A DNA stretch of 64,000 bases from Pelomonas baiyunensis (GTDB lineage: Bacteria; Pseudomonadota; Gammaproteobacteria; Burkholderiales; Burkholderiaceae_C): the NCBI RefSeq assembly GCF_043555935.1, contig NZ_JBIGIB010000003.1:1-64000 (forward strand), in the 5' to 3' direction. Made by a program: the position numbers and the translations under genes. Position 1 is the first letter of the stretch; every line of letters begins with the position of its first letter. The notes beneath the pieces are model-generated. The model was not told the DNA's origin. It made no database searches and saw only the letters and a program-made list of their open reading frames with translations. This document shows positions 36,715-45,319 of this stretch, piece by piece.

Positions 36715-37470
36715 ATGAATCGCCTTGAGTCCCAACTCCAGCGCCTGTACCGGCTGCCCGCTGCCACGCCGGGCGAGGCCCTGATCAGCGCCCAGGGTGA
36801 GGTGCGAGCCCTGGTGCTGGAACTGGCCAGGCCGGCCGACTGGGCGGCGCTGTCGCCCGTCTGGCGCGGCGTGCAGGCCGACCTGCAGCTGCCGGCCCCG
36901 GCCATTGCCGTGTCGGGCACCGACGGGCTGCAGCTGTGGTTCTCGCTGCAGCAGCCGGTCAGCAGCACACGCGCTGCGGCCTTCCTGGCGCAACTGCGGG
37001 CGCAGTACCTGCCGGGCATTGCCCCGTCGCGGGTGCGGGCCATGCCGACAAGCACGGGGCCAACCTGGCAGGCCCCGCTGGTGCCAGCACCGCAGGCTGG
37101 CACCGAGAACTGGTCGGCCTTCGTTGCGCCGGACCTCGCGCCGGTGTTCGCCGACACGCCCTGGCTGGACATCCCGCCCAGCGCCGAGGGGCAGGCCGAC
37201 CTGCTGGCGCCGTTGCAAAGCATCAAGCCGGCCGCCCTGGACACAGCGATGCAGCGCCTGCCCGCCGGTGTGCCCGCACCGGCAGCGCCAGCAGCGCCAG
37301 CAGCGCCAGCGTTACCAGCATTACCAGCCGTTGAGCCCCCGGCGGCCGGCGCTGCTGGCACCACACCCGACGTGAGCCCGCGGCACTTTCTGCAACGCGT
37401 GCTGAACGACGAGACGGTGGCACTGGCCCTGCGCGTCGCGGCGGCCACCGCCCTGCTGAAACATCCCTGA
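36715..37470 (+). CDS. Conserved hypothetical protein with Ala-Pro repeat linker
   Basis: This 251-residue protein has no signal peptide or membrane segment. An N-terminal alpha/beta part (residues 1-110) contains LWFSLQQPVS and precedes a Trp-containing middle. A tandem repeat at 37278-37325 codes PAAPAAPAAP and separates a short helical C-terminal piece (SPRHFLQRVLNDETVALALRVAAATALL). It follows the carboxypeptidase by 16 bases and may be in its operon. I do not recognise the family. Confidence 0.6.
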   Translation: MNRLESQLQRLYRLPAATPGEALISAQGEVRALVLELARPADWAALSPVWRGVQADLQLPAPAIAVSGTDGLQLWFSLQQPVSSTRAAAFLAQLRAQYLPGIAPSRVRAMPTSTGPTWQAPLVPAPQAGTENWSAFVAPDLAPVFADTPWLDIPPSAEGQADLLAPLQSIKPAALDTAMQRLPAGVPAPAAPAAPAAPALPALPAVEPPAAGAAGTTPDVSPRHFLQRVLNDETVALALRVAAATALLKHP

Positions 37471-37587
37471 GCGCCCCCCGGGCGGTCAGCCCAGGAGCCC
37501 ACAGCGGCGGCGCGCGGCCAGCGTGCTGAGCAAGATGCTTTCGTTCAACTGACAACCTTGCACTTCGTTTGCAACGCGCCGTGGTCC

Positions 37588-37621
37588 GCGCGGCATTCGC
37601 ACCACGGTGGGGCTGCCGCGC
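37588..37621. other. Nested hairpin in the chemoreceptor upstream region
   Basis: GCGCGGCA (37588-37595) pairs with TGCCGCGC (37614-37621), with CACC/GGTG paired inside. It lies in the 379-base gap 37471-37849 between the hypothetical gene and the chemoreceptor. No T-run follows, and I see no convincing sigma-28 or sigma-70 promoter or gene in that gap. Confidence 0.35.
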
Positions 37622-37849
37622 TCCGGTACAAACGCACGGCCCGCGCGCGCAGCCAAAGGGCCACCGTTGCAAGTGCAGAGGGTTGTCGGAACACTCCGGC
37701 GCCGGAGCTCTTGCGCCGTCAGGCCCAAGCGAGCCTCGCGGCACATGGCTTGGTGCCGCTGATATCGATCGGCATCGGCGGTTCAGCGGTGCCACCACCC
37801 TGCGCCCTGCGCCCTGCCCCTGCGCCTTTTTCTGACCTGTCATCCCGCC

Positions 37850-39832
37850 ATGCCAAACCCCTCTGCCCCGCGCGCCATCGCCAGCTCCAACCCCTCAAGC
37901 ACGCCCCTGTGGGCCCGCCTCGGCGTGTCGTGGTTTCGCACGATGCGCTTCCCGTCCAAGGCGGCGGTGATCCTGGCGTTCCTGCTGGCGCCCATCCTGG
38001 TGACCGTGGGGCTGCTGGTGTCAGACCGACGGGCCGAGCTCGCAGCCACCCAGATGGAGCGCCGCGGGCTCAGCGCGATCGAGCTGATGGTGCCGGTCAT
38101 GGAGGCCACGCAGCTGCTGCGCCGCGCGCTGGTGGACCAGGCCAACGGCGTGGACCGGCCCGATGTGGGCGACCTGCGCAGCCGCTTCAAGGCAGCCATG
38201 GACCGGCTGGCCAAGGAAGGCAAGCCGCTGCTGGACGCCCTGCCCAACCCCGGCACCGAGCACTGGCAGGCGCTCACGGCCGCCCACCGGGCGGCAGACC
38301 AGCAGCCCGGCGGGCTCAGTGCCGCCGAGGTGCGCAAGCCCTACGTCGAACTCAGCCTGCAACTGGGCGAACTCATCCAGCACTGCGTCGACGAAAGCGG
38401 CCTGGCGCTGGACCCGGAAGGTGACACCTACTACCTGATGCTCATCTCCACCGTGAACCTGCCGGAACTGCTGGAAAGCTTTGGCCTGACGCGCGCCGCA
38501 TTGGCCAACCTGGCCGCAGACCCGCAGAACGGCAAGCTCACGGCCAAGGCGGCCGCCCAACTCGCCGTGGACAAGCGCGCGCTGACGCTCATTCAAGAAG
38601 ACCTGCAACGCACCGCCGAGTTCAACGCCTCGCTGCCGCTGGCCCCGCTCAAGGCCAAGCTGGACACCGCCAAGGCCTTCGTGGCGCAGATGGAGCCGCT
38701 GGTGATGCAGCAATCGGCCGAAATGCCGGCGCCGGCCGACATCGTCAAGCAGAGCACTGCGGCCGTGCTGGCGCTGGGGGAGATGCAGAAGTCGGTGGCC
38801 AAGATGCTGGACCAGCTGCTGGAAGCTCGGGAATCGCGCCTGCGCGGCCGCATCGTTGCCGTGGCCACCGTGGTCACGCTGCTGGTGCTGGGCGGGGTGT
38901 ACTTCTTCTACTGCTTCTACCTGTCCATGCAGTCGGGCATGCGCACCCTCACCAAGCGCATGAAAGCCATGGCAGCGGGCGACCTGACCGACACGCTGCT
39001 GCCCAAAGGCAAGGACGAAACCGCCGACCTGCTGCGCTCCCTGGCCGAAATGCAAACCTCGCTGCGCGGCACCGTGCGCGACGTGCGCGAGGCGGCCGAC
39101 GCCATCATCCTGTCGTCACAAGAAGTGGCCGCCGGCAGCATGGACCTGTCCCAACGCACCGAGCAGGCCGCTGCCAACCTGGAGGAAACCGCCTCCGCGA
39201 TGGAAGAGATCAGCGCCACCGTGGCCAGCACCACCGACGGCGCCACCCAGGCCGCCAGCACCGCCACCAGCAACGTGCAACTGGCCAACCGCGGCGGCGA
39301 AGTGATCGAGCAGGTGGTGGGCACCATGTCCGGCATCGAAGCGTCCAGCCGGCGCATCGGCGAAATCATCGGCGTCATCGACAGCATTGCCTTCCAGACC
39401 AACATCCTGGCCCTCAACGCCGCCGTGGAAGCGGCGCGCGCAGGCGAACAAGGCCGCGGCTTTGCCGTGGTGGCCAGCGAGGTGCGGGCGCTGGCGCAGC
39501 GCAGCGCCGAGGCGGCGCGTGAGATCAAGCAGCTGATCCTGGAAAGCGGCGAACGCGTGGACAACGGCCAGAAGATCGTGGCCGAGGCCGGCACCACCAT
39601 CCGCGCCATCGTGGACAGCACCCGCCAGGTGGGCGACCTGCTGCACGCCATCTCCAACGGTGCGCGCGAGCAGGCGCAAGGCATCGCCCAGGTGGGCGGT
39701 GCCATCCACGAGCTGGACCAGATGACCCAGCAAAACGCCGCCCTGGTGGAAGAAACGGCCGCCGCCTCCAGCGCCATGCGCCAGCACGCCGAACAACTCG
39801 CCCAGGCCGTGGGCGCCTTCCGCCTGCCCTGA
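37850..39832 (+). CDS. Methyl-accepting chemotaxis protein
   Basis: This is a 660-residue chemoreceptor. A first membrane span (about residues 37-57) is followed by a periplasmic helical sensor (58-335) and a second span (about 340-365). A HAMP domain (RMKAMAAGDLTDTLLP) and a long cytoplasmic signalling coiled coil come next. The hairpin tip reads IIGVIDSIAFQTNILALNAAVEAARAGEQGRGFAVVASEVR, the canonical kinase-contact region. It lacks a C-terminal pentapeptide for CheR docking. The ligand is unknown. No che genes are nearby. Confidence 0.9.
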   Translation: MPNPSAPRAIASSNPSSTPLWARLGVSWFRTMRFPSKAAVILAFLLAPILVTVGLLVSDRRAELAATQMERRGLSAIELMVPVMEATQLLRRALVDQANGVDRPDVGDLRSRFKAAMDRLAKEGKPLLDALPNPGTEHWQALTAAHRAADQQPGGLSAAEVRKPYVELSLQLGELIQHCVDESGLALDPEGDTYYLMLISTVNLPELLESFGLTRAALANLAADPQNGKLTAKAAAQLAVDKRALTLIQEDLQRTAEFNASLPLAPLKAKLDTAKAFVAQMEPLVMQQSAEMPAPADIVKQSTAAVLALGEMQKSVAKMLDQLLEARESRLRGRIVAVATVVTLLVLGGVYFFYCFYLSMQSGMRTLTKRMKAMAAGDLTDTLLPKGKDETADLLRSLAEMQTSLRGTVRDVREAADAIILSSQEVAAGSMDLSQRTEQAAANLEETASAMEEISATVASTTDGATQAASTATSNVQLANRGGEVIEQVVGTMSGIEASSRRIGEIIGVIDSIAFQTNILALNAAVEAARAGEQGRGFAVVASEVRALAQRSAEAAREIKQLILESGERVDNGQKIVAEAGTTIRAIVDSTRQVGDLLHAISNGAREQAQGIAQVGGAIHELDQMTQQNAALVEETAAASSAMRQHAEQLAQAVGAFRLP

Positions 39833-39973
39833 GGCCGGGCACCAGCAGACGAAGGCGGGCGCGGCTCAGTGCACGGGCCGCGCAGCGCGCTGCAGCGGCA
39901 ATGCCCGCTGCACGGGGTGTTCCGTCAAGTCAGCGGTTGGTGCTGCGGGTGAGCGCGCAGAACTCCAACGACG

Positions 39974-40108
39974 TCATTTGTCCTGCTCTTTCATCTTCTT
40001 GGCCTTCTCCTGTTTTTCTCGGTCGTAGTGCCACTTGATGGCGAAAAACATGCCCGTGCCGAACACGATCGCTTTGAAGGCCAAGAGGCCCACGGGTATC
40101 CATTCCAT
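39974..40108 (-). CDS. Small membrane-anchored protein (44 residues)
   Basis: This 44-residue reading frame starts MEWIPVGLLAFKAIVFG and ends KKMKEQDK. One membrane span (about residues 4-24) is followed by a strongly basic, Lys-rich tail, the layout of genuine small membrane proteins. Its A+T-richer codons stand out in this GC-rich stretch. No strong ribosome-binding site precedes the ATG. It sits alone in the 500-base gap between the chemoreceptor and the thioredoxin-fold gene; I see no other gene there. Function is unknown. Confidence 0.65.
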   Translation of the reverse strand: MEWIPVGLLAFKAIVFGTGMFFAIKWHYDREKQEKAKKMKEQDK

Positions 40109-40334
40109 GGTGGGGAGCTTTCAGGGGTGAAGAGGCGGGGCCACCTGATCCAGGCGGCACACCCATGAGCGCGACCGACGCCGCCGCGCTGAGGTTGAAC
40201 GGGCTGCACACCCCGGCGCCGGTGCGAAGCATTCGGCACAGCGCTGCTGTGAGCCGCGCAGTGGACATCCTACGGACGCACCGCCGTTCAGCAACTGGAC
40301 AAATCGTCCCAGCCCGCGGCGCTGCACCGTGCGG

Positions 40335-41273
40335 TTAGCGGGGCGCTGGCATCACCAGGCCCGCTGAGGCCAGGGCAGAGAGCAAGGTGGCCACGCCCTG
40401 CGCATCGTCAGGCCAGCCCTGGAACTTGTTCAGCAGCCGCCCGGCACGCACCACGTAGAAGGTGGGCGTGGCCCAGTCGTCGATGAAGGCCCAGGGCGCC
40501 AACCCGTCAACGTAGGTGAACGCGGTGGACGGGTGCTGGCGGTTCCAGGCCCGCACCTCGCTGAAATGCAGCGGCCCGGGCTCCACGATCCAGGTGCTGT
40601 GCTCGCGCATCGCTTGCCGCAACGCCGGGTGGGCCTCGATGGCATCGGCCGCACGGCGGCTGAACGCGCAGCCGATGAAGCTCACCACCACCAGATGCGG
40701 CGCATCGCCCAGGCTTAGGGGCTCGCGGCGCAGCACGCCGTATTCGGCATCCACCCGCAGCACGGTGGCCGCTGCAGCCTCAGCGCCAGCCGCCGTCTCC
40801 ACCGGGGGCAGGTCTTCCAGCGGCGTGTCCATCTCGGCGGCCACCGCACGCGCCGTGTCGAAGTCGCGGAACCCCACCCACGCCGACACCAGCCGCGCGC
40901 GCAAGGCCAGCGGCGGCACCATGCCCCGGCGCGCGTACGCCTGCCGCAGCTGCGCGAGCGGGCCCAGCAACGCCCGGTCGTGATGGGTGGCGTAGACCAC
41001 GAAGCCGAGCAGCCGCCCCCATTCGCCCAAGGTCTCAGCCGACGCGGTGGACAGGTCACTCAGCGCCGCCGCGTGTCGGGCTTGGAACGCCTGAAACGCC
41101 GCCCGGATGGCCGATTCCTTGGCCGCGGGCGACAGGGTGGTGTCCCGATCCAAAGCCACGATCCGGTCCACTGCCTGGGGCTCCAGCGCCTCTGCGCGAG
41201 CCGCGCTGGCCAGGCCCCCAACCCACGCTGCCGCCAGGGCGGCCACAAACCAGCGACGGGAGAAGGTGGGCAT
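40335..41273 (-). CDS. Exported thioredoxin-fold protein with a single Cys
   Basis: This is a 312-residue protein with a signal peptide (residues 1-28, cleaved after ASAARA). A helical N-terminal half is followed from about residue 190 by a thioredoxin-like domain: HLVVVSFIGCAFSRRAADAI in the active-site position and WATPTFYVVRAGRLLNKFQGWPDD with the cis-Pro region. The usual CxxC is replaced by Cys followed by AFS, so it cannot be a classical dithiol oxidoreductase. A one-Cys peroxidase, glutathione-dependent or purely structural role is possible. Confidence 0.7.
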   Translation of the reverse strand: MPTFSRRWFVAALAAAWVGGLASAARAEALEPQAVDRIVALDRDTTLSPAAKESAIRAAFQAFQARHAAALSDLSTASAETLGEWGRLLGFVVYATHHDRALLGPLAQLRQAYARRGMVPPLALRARLVSAWVGFRDFDTARAVAAEMDTPLEDLPPVETAAGAEAAAATVLRVDAEYGVLRREPLSLGDAPHLVVVSFIGCAFSRRAADAIEAHPALRQAMREHSTWIVEPGPLHFSEVRAWNRQHPSTAFTYVDGLAPWAFIDDWATPTFYVVRAGRLLNKFQGWPDDAQGVATLLSALASAGLVMPAPR

Positions 41274-41449
41274 GCAGGAACGAACGGGTTTTGGAGGCCA
41301 AGAAGCGCCGCAGGATACGCGGGAAGACGGCATTCCACGCCGCGCTGCGGCGCGAATGCGAACGGCACGATTCACTGGCGCCACACTTGCCACTCAACGG
41401 ACGTTTCAACCGGCTGTCCGACGCTACGAAGCGCACGGCGGGAGCGAGT

Positions 41450-41620
41450 GCCCGGTCATGCAGGGCGGGGCATGATCTGACCCACGGCTGGCAATGAGTT
41501 TGTGCAGCTTGTCGCGCGGCACCGCCGGAGGGTTCCGTTCGGCTTGGCCAGCCTCGTTGACGCCGTGAACCGAAAAAACGTTCTTGGCGAGCTCAACACC
41601 CACGGTCAGAATCGTTAGGA
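41450..41620 (-). pseudogene. IS110-family transposase, N-terminal remnant
   Basis: The minus strand codes LTVGVELAKNVFSVHGVNEAGQ (read in parts), matching the start of IS110-type DEDD transposases (usually VGIDLAKNVFQVHGV). It is followed by a degenerate PRDKLHKLIAS and PPC. The first catalytic Asp is Glu here, no starting Met fits, and nothing beyond the first 50 or so residues remains. It is a decayed insertion-sequence fragment. It lies in the 468-base gap 41274-41741 just upstream of the AbiJ-like gene; I see no other gene there. Confidence 0.7.
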
Positions 41621-41741
41621 AATTCCCCTTCCGAACGAGTTGACGAGCAGTCGCACTTCCCATCGTGGCTCTCGGTTGCCTTTTGCCGCAGCGCGGCTGG
41701 CTCGGGAGGAGAAAGTGCCCTCTGTTCGATAAGCCCAACAA

Positions 41742-42605
41742 ATGCGATTCTCTGCACGCTACGCACGCAAGACCGGGGAGCAGGCGCTGGTCCTCGAAGA
41801 CGCTCCGAAGCCCACCCGCATCGGGTACATCAAAGGCGTACTGAGCGACTTTGTCACAACCTCCGGAAGGTATGGCCGACGCACAGAACGCCTCGATATC
41901 CATGAGACCCACGAGAAGTTCTGTGCACTGATACGGGACGAGGCCGATCCCTCGGACTATGACAACGAAAGTCCATGGGCCGCACTGACGGCTCATCTAA
42001 AGGACTGCACTTGGCTCGAGTTCTACGACTTTGTGGAAATGGTCGGCAAACTGATTCTTGAGATCGACGACGATCCGTTCGCCACGTCGAAGCAATTCTG
42101 GTTCAAGGCTTACCAGACGCGCCTCAACGCCCTGCTCGAAGAGGACGGAATCGGATGGAGCCTCAACGAAGCGAGTGAGCTTCATCGTCAGATTCCCAAA
42201 GCCCTCGCAGATCGAGTCAGTGCGACTGCAACCGGGATTTCAGGCCGATACGACGCCGCACGCGGGCACTACCAAAAGGCGCTGGCCTACCTCTACCAGC
42301 ATCCGATTGACGAGGCGAACGCAGTCAAGGAGATGGTGAGTGCGCTTGAAAGCGTCGCCAAGGTCGTAGCACCAGGATCGGCTACTCTCGGTGACGCTAT
42401 CAAAGCACTGCGCAAGCGCCCGGATGTACCGAAGCACCTGATGGATTCTGTAGAGAAGCTTTACGTCTACTCCAACGCAACGCCAATGGTTCGGCATGGG
42501 CACGTCACAACCAACAAGCTGCATGTCGCCGAAGCAGAGCTCGCCGTCCATATCGGAGTAGCTTTCATTCGGTACCTCATCGACACAGAGGCCAAGCGGG
42601 TCTAA
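41742..42605 (+). CDS. AbiJ-NTD4/HEPN-like protein, probable abortive-infection gene
   Basis: This 287-residue protein starts MRFSARY as in AbiJ_NTD4 proteins and keeps their order of motifs: LEFYDFVEMVGKLI, LNALLEEDGIGW, HYQKALAYLYQHP, ANAVKEMVSALESV, ATLGDAIKALRK, LYVYSNATPMVRHGHV and a closing helix AELAVHIGVAFIRYLID. The RHGH segment is where HEPN ribonuclease-type proteins have Arg/His residues. No extra effector domain follows. GC is clearly lower than in its neighbours, and an IS110 remnant lies just upstream, so it was probably acquired. A defence role is inferred from the family. Confidence 0.65.
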   Translation: MRFSARYARKTGEQALVLEDAPKPTRIGYIKGVLSDFVTTSGRYGRRTERLDIHETHEKFCALIRDEADPSDYDNESPWAALTAHLKDCTWLEFYDFVEMVGKLILEIDDDPFATSKQFWFKAYQTRLNALLEEDGIGWSLNEASELHRQIPKALADRVSATATGISGRYDAARGHYQKALAYLYQHPIDEANAVKEMVSALESVAKVVAPGSATLGDAIKALRKRPDVPKHLMDSVEKLYVYSNATPMVRHGHVTTNKLHVAEAELAVHIGVAFIRYLIDTEAKRV

Positions 42606-42649
42606 CCGGAAATCTGCAACGGTTTGACAACCACCCGACGCGCCGCTGC

Positions 42650-43909
42650 TCAATTCCCCAACCTCCCCGCCCTCTCCACCAGCATCTGCCGCTGCACCTC
42701 GTTGTCCGTCAGCTCCGCCGCACGCAGGTAGGCGGCGCGCGCTTCGCTCGGGCGGCCCAGGCGTTCCAGCACGTCGGCTTGGGCGCCGGACAGGAAGGGG
42801 TAGCGCTGCAGTTGGGGCTCGGCGGCCAGCGCGTTCAGCAGGGGCAGGGCCACGGCGGGGCCGTGGGCGAAGCTCACTGCCACGGCGCGGTTCAGTGCGA
42901 TGACGGGGGAGGGGTTCAGGGCCAGCAAGCGGTCGTAGCCGGCCACGATGGCGGGCCAGTCGGTGTCCTGCGCCCGCGCGGCGCGGGCGTGGCAGGCGGC
43001 GATGCTGGCCTGCAGCGCGTAGGGGCCGGGCTCGCCCAGGGCCAGCGCGCGGTCCAGCGCTATCAGGCCGCGGCGAATGAGCAGGGCGTCCCACTTGCGG
43101 CGGTCTTGCTCGGGCAGCAGCACGGGGCGGCCTTGCGCATCCAGCCGCGCGGGCAGGCGGGAGGCCTGGATCTCCAGCAGCGCGGCCAGGCCGTGCACCT
43201 CGGCGTCGTGCGGCAGCAGGTGTTGCAGCTGGCGGGCCAGGCGCAGGGCTTCGTCGCACAGCGCGGGGCGCAGCAGCGTGGCGCCGCTGCCGGCGCTGTG
43301 GCCTTCGTTGAAGATCAGGTACACCACGGCCAGCACCGCGCCCAGGCGCTGCGTGCGCTCGGCCGGGCCGGGCAGTTCGTAGCTTTGCCCGTTCAGCGCC
43401 TTCTTGGCGCGCACGATGCGCTGGGCCACGGTGGCCTCGGGCTGCAAAAAGGCGCGGGCGATCTCGGCCGTTTCCAGCCCGCCGAGCAGGCGCAGCGTGA
43501 GCGCCACCTGGGCTTCGCGCGGCAGCACGGGGTGGCAGGCGATGAAGATGAGGCGCAGCAGTTCGTCGCCGATCTCGGCCTGGTCACGTGCGGCGTCGAG
43601 CTGGTCGGTGAAGTCGGGCACGACGTGGGTGCCGCTGGCGACGTCATCCGCAGCGAGGTGTTCGTGCTCGCGCTCCAGCATGGCGCGGCGGCGCAGGCGG
43701 TCCAGAGCCTTGTGGCGGGTGGCGGTCATGAGCCAGGCGGCCGGGTTGGCGGGCGTGCCGTCGCGCGGCCAGGTGTCAATGGCGGCAATGAGGGCGTCTT
43801 GCGCGCAGTCTTCGGCTTCGTCCAGGTCGTGCAGCAGCTTGGCGGCCGCGCCCACCAGCCGGCTGCGCTCCAGGCGCCACGCGGTGGCAGCGGCCTCGGC
43901 CGGGCTCAC
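42650..43909 (-). CDS. ECF42-type RNA polymerase sigma factor with TPR-like C-terminus
   Basis: This is a 419-residue extracytoplasmic-function sigma factor. Sigma-2 spans about residues 10-75 (DEAEDCAQDALIAAIDTW, PAAWLMTATRHKALDRLRR). Sigma-4 lies at about 115-170 (LTLRLLGGLETAEIARAFLQPEATVAQRIVRAKK). A roughly 240-residue C-terminal extension (DUF6596 and TPR-like helices) marks group ECF42, where it affects activity in place of an anti-sigma factor. It starts with GTG overlapping the AHSA1 gene stop. The DGPF genes upstream are the usual ECF42 partners. Confidence 0.88.
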   Translation of the reverse strand: MSPAEAAATAWRLERSRLVGAAAKLLHDLDEAEDCAQDALIAAIDTWPRDGTPANPAAWLMTATRHKALDRLRRRAMLEREHEHLAADDVASGTHVVPDFTDQLDAARDQAEIGDELLRLIFIACHPVLPREAQVALTLRLLGGLETAEIARAFLQPEATVAQRIVRAKKALNGQSYELPGPAERTQRLGAVLAVVYLIFNEGHSAGSGATLLRPALCDEALRLARQLQHLLPHDAEVHGLAALLEIQASRLPARLDAQGRPVLLPEQDRRKWDALLIRRGLIALDRALALGEPGPYALQASIAACHARAARAQDTDWPAIVAGYDRLLALNPSPVIALNRAVAVSFAHGPAVALPLLNALAAEPQLQRYPFLSGAQADVLERLGRPSEARAAYLRAAELTDNEVQRQMLVERAGRLGN

Positions 43910-44412
43910 GCGGCGGGCGCGGCGAGCAGGGCCGCCAGCCGGTCGAGGTTTTGCTCGTTGGCCGGGCGGCAGATGCCTTCCAAGCCCTGGCGCAGCGCGG
44001 CGGTCTCAAAGCACTGCGCCCAGTGCAGGCGGGTGCCGCTGCCTTCGGCGGCCAGCGTCAGGCTGAGCGTGAAGTGCGGCGCCACGGTGTGGGCCAGCGC
44101 CCAGTGGCGCTCGGGCTGCAGGGTGGTGAAGCGGCATTCGTTCCAGTAGCGCTGGCCGTCGGGCGCCACCATCCAGAAGTGCCAGGTGCCGCCCTCGCGC
44201 AGGTCGCAGTGCTGCACCTCGTTGCTGAAGCCGGCCGGGCCCCACCAGCGGGCCAGCTGGGCGGGGTCGGTCAGGGCCTGCCACACCTGCGCCGGGGCGG
44301 CGGGCAGCAGGCGCTGGGTGGCGAGGGTGCGGTCCGCAGCAGTCATGTCAGGGGCGGGGTCAGCGGTCATGTCGGCAGCCTTGCCAGTGGCCGTGCTGTC
44401 AGGCGCCGTCAT
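43906..44412 (-). CDS. SRPBCC (AHSA1-like) protein
   Basis: This protein of up to 168 residues has the START/SRPBCC helix-grip fold of the Aha1-C-like group: APAQVWQALTDPAQLARWWGPAGFSNEV, then GGTWHFWMVAPDGQRYWNECRF and a C-terminal long helix. It forms a hydrophobic ligand pocket; the ligand is unknown. The first 25 residues are Thr/Asp/Ala-rich and the true start may be an internal Met (residue 15 or 23). It overlaps the VOC gene upstream by 14 bases and the sigma gene downstream by 4. Confidence 0.8.
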   Translation of the reverse strand: MTAPDSTATGKAADMTADPAPDMTAADRTLATQRLLPAAPAQVWQALTDPAQLARWWGPAGFSNEVQHCDLREGGTWHFWMVAPDGQRYWNECRFTTLQPERHWALAHTVAPHFTLSLTLAAEGSGTRLHWAQCFETAALRQGLEGICRPANEQNLDRLAALLAAPAA

Positions 44413-44890
44413 AGGCGCGCTGCAGCGTGGCGATGTCGATCTTGCCCATGGCCCAGATGGCCTGGAACACGCGCTGCACGCGGGCAGCGTCGGGGTCGCG
44501 AATCATGTCCAGCCACACGGCGGGAATGATTTGCCAGGACACGCCCCAGGCGTCTTCCACCCAGCCGCAGGCTTTCTCGCGGCCGCCGCCGGCTTGCAGA
44601 CCAGCCCAGAGGTGGTCCACCTCGGCCTGGTTGTCGCAGGCCACGGCCAGCGAGAAGGCCTCGTTGAGCTTGAAGTGCGGGCCGCCGTTGAAGGCGGTGA
44701 ACTGCAGGCCCAGCAGCTCCACCTGCTGCAGCATCACGGTGCCGGCCTCGCCGGGGGCGTTTTCGCCCCAGCGCTGGGTGTGCAGCACGCGGCCGCTGCC
44801 GGGGCCGAACACGTGCAGGTAGTGGGCCACGGCGTCTTCGGCGCCGCGCTGGTACCAAACGAAGGGGGTGAGCTTGGTGGTGAAGCGCAT
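44399..44890 (-). CDS. VOC family protein, PhnB-like
   Basis: This 163-residue protein belongs to the PhnB/3-demethylubiquinone-methyltransferase-like branch of the vicinal oxygen chelate fold: LTPFVWYQRGAEDAVAHYLHVFGPGS, then LNGG-type FTAFNGGPHFKLNEAFSLAVACDNQAEVDHLW and GVSWQIIP. It usually dimerises; metal binding is not assured in this branch. It is co-transcribed within the ECF42 operon, overlapping the AHSA1 gene. Catalytic activity is unknown. Confidence 0.82.
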   Translation of the reverse strand: MRFTTKLTPFVWYQRGAEDAVAHYLHVFGPGSGRVLHTQRWGENAPGEAGTVMLQQVELLGLQFTAFNGGPHFKLNEAFSLAVACDNQAEVDHLWAGLQAGGGREKACGWVEDAWGVSWQIIPAVWLDMIRDPDAARVQRVFQAIWAMGKIDIATLQRAYDGA

Positions 44891-44905
44891 GAAGGGGTCT
44901 CCGGG

Positions 44906-45310
44906 TCAGGTTTGGGGGGGCAGGCCGCGCATGTGCACGAGTTCCCAGTGGTGGCCGTCCAGGTCCTCAAACCCGTGGCCGTACATGAAGCCGTGGTCTT
45001 GCGCGGGCGTGGGCGTGGTGCCGCCGGCCGCCACGGCCTTGGCCACCAGGGCGTCCACCTCGGCGTCGCTGGCGCAGCTCAGGCACACCCAGCCGGTGGT
45101 GGCGGTGCGGGGGTCCACCAGGGTTTTGGACGTGAAGGTGCGGGCAAAGTCTTGCGCCAGCAGCATGGCGTAGAGGTTCTCGCCCAGCGGCATGCCGGCG
45201 CCCTGGTCGTTGGTGAACTGGGGGTTGAAGGTGTAGCCCAGGGCCTCGAAGAAGGCGCGGCTGGCGGCCAGGTCTTTGCAGGGCAGGTTGACGTAGATCT
45301 GCTGGTGCAT
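44906..45310 (-). CDS. VOC family (glyoxalase/bleomycin-resistance fold) protein
   Basis: This 134-residue single VOC domain starts IYVNLPCKDLAASRAFFEALGYTFNPQFTNDQGAGM and closes with GFMYGHGFEDLDGHHWELVHM. The His and Glu in HHWEL are at the usual metal-ligand position. It lies between the SRPBCC and PhnB-like genes with gaps of 9 and 15 bases. VOC proteins of this type often bind or modify small electrophiles or drugs; the substrate is unknown. Confidence 0.82.
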   Translation of the reverse strand: MHQQIYVNLPCKDLAASRAFFEALGYTFNPQFTNDQGAGMPLGENLYAMLLAQDFARTFTSKTLVDPRTATTGWVCLSCASDAEVDALVAKAVAAGGTTPTPAQDHGFMYGHGFEDLDGHHWELVHMRGLPPQT

Positions 45311-45319
45311 GGCGGGCTT

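Noticed and set aside
37486..37843. Possible minus-strand small genes in the chemoreceptor upstream gap
   Set aside because: Frames are Arg-rich without a ribosome-binding site or domain; they look like chance frames.
41424..41996. Single 190-codon minus-strand gene including the IS110-like segment
   Set aside because: The first half is antisense to the AbiJ-like gene; only the short IS110-like part has family similarity, so it is treated as a remnant.
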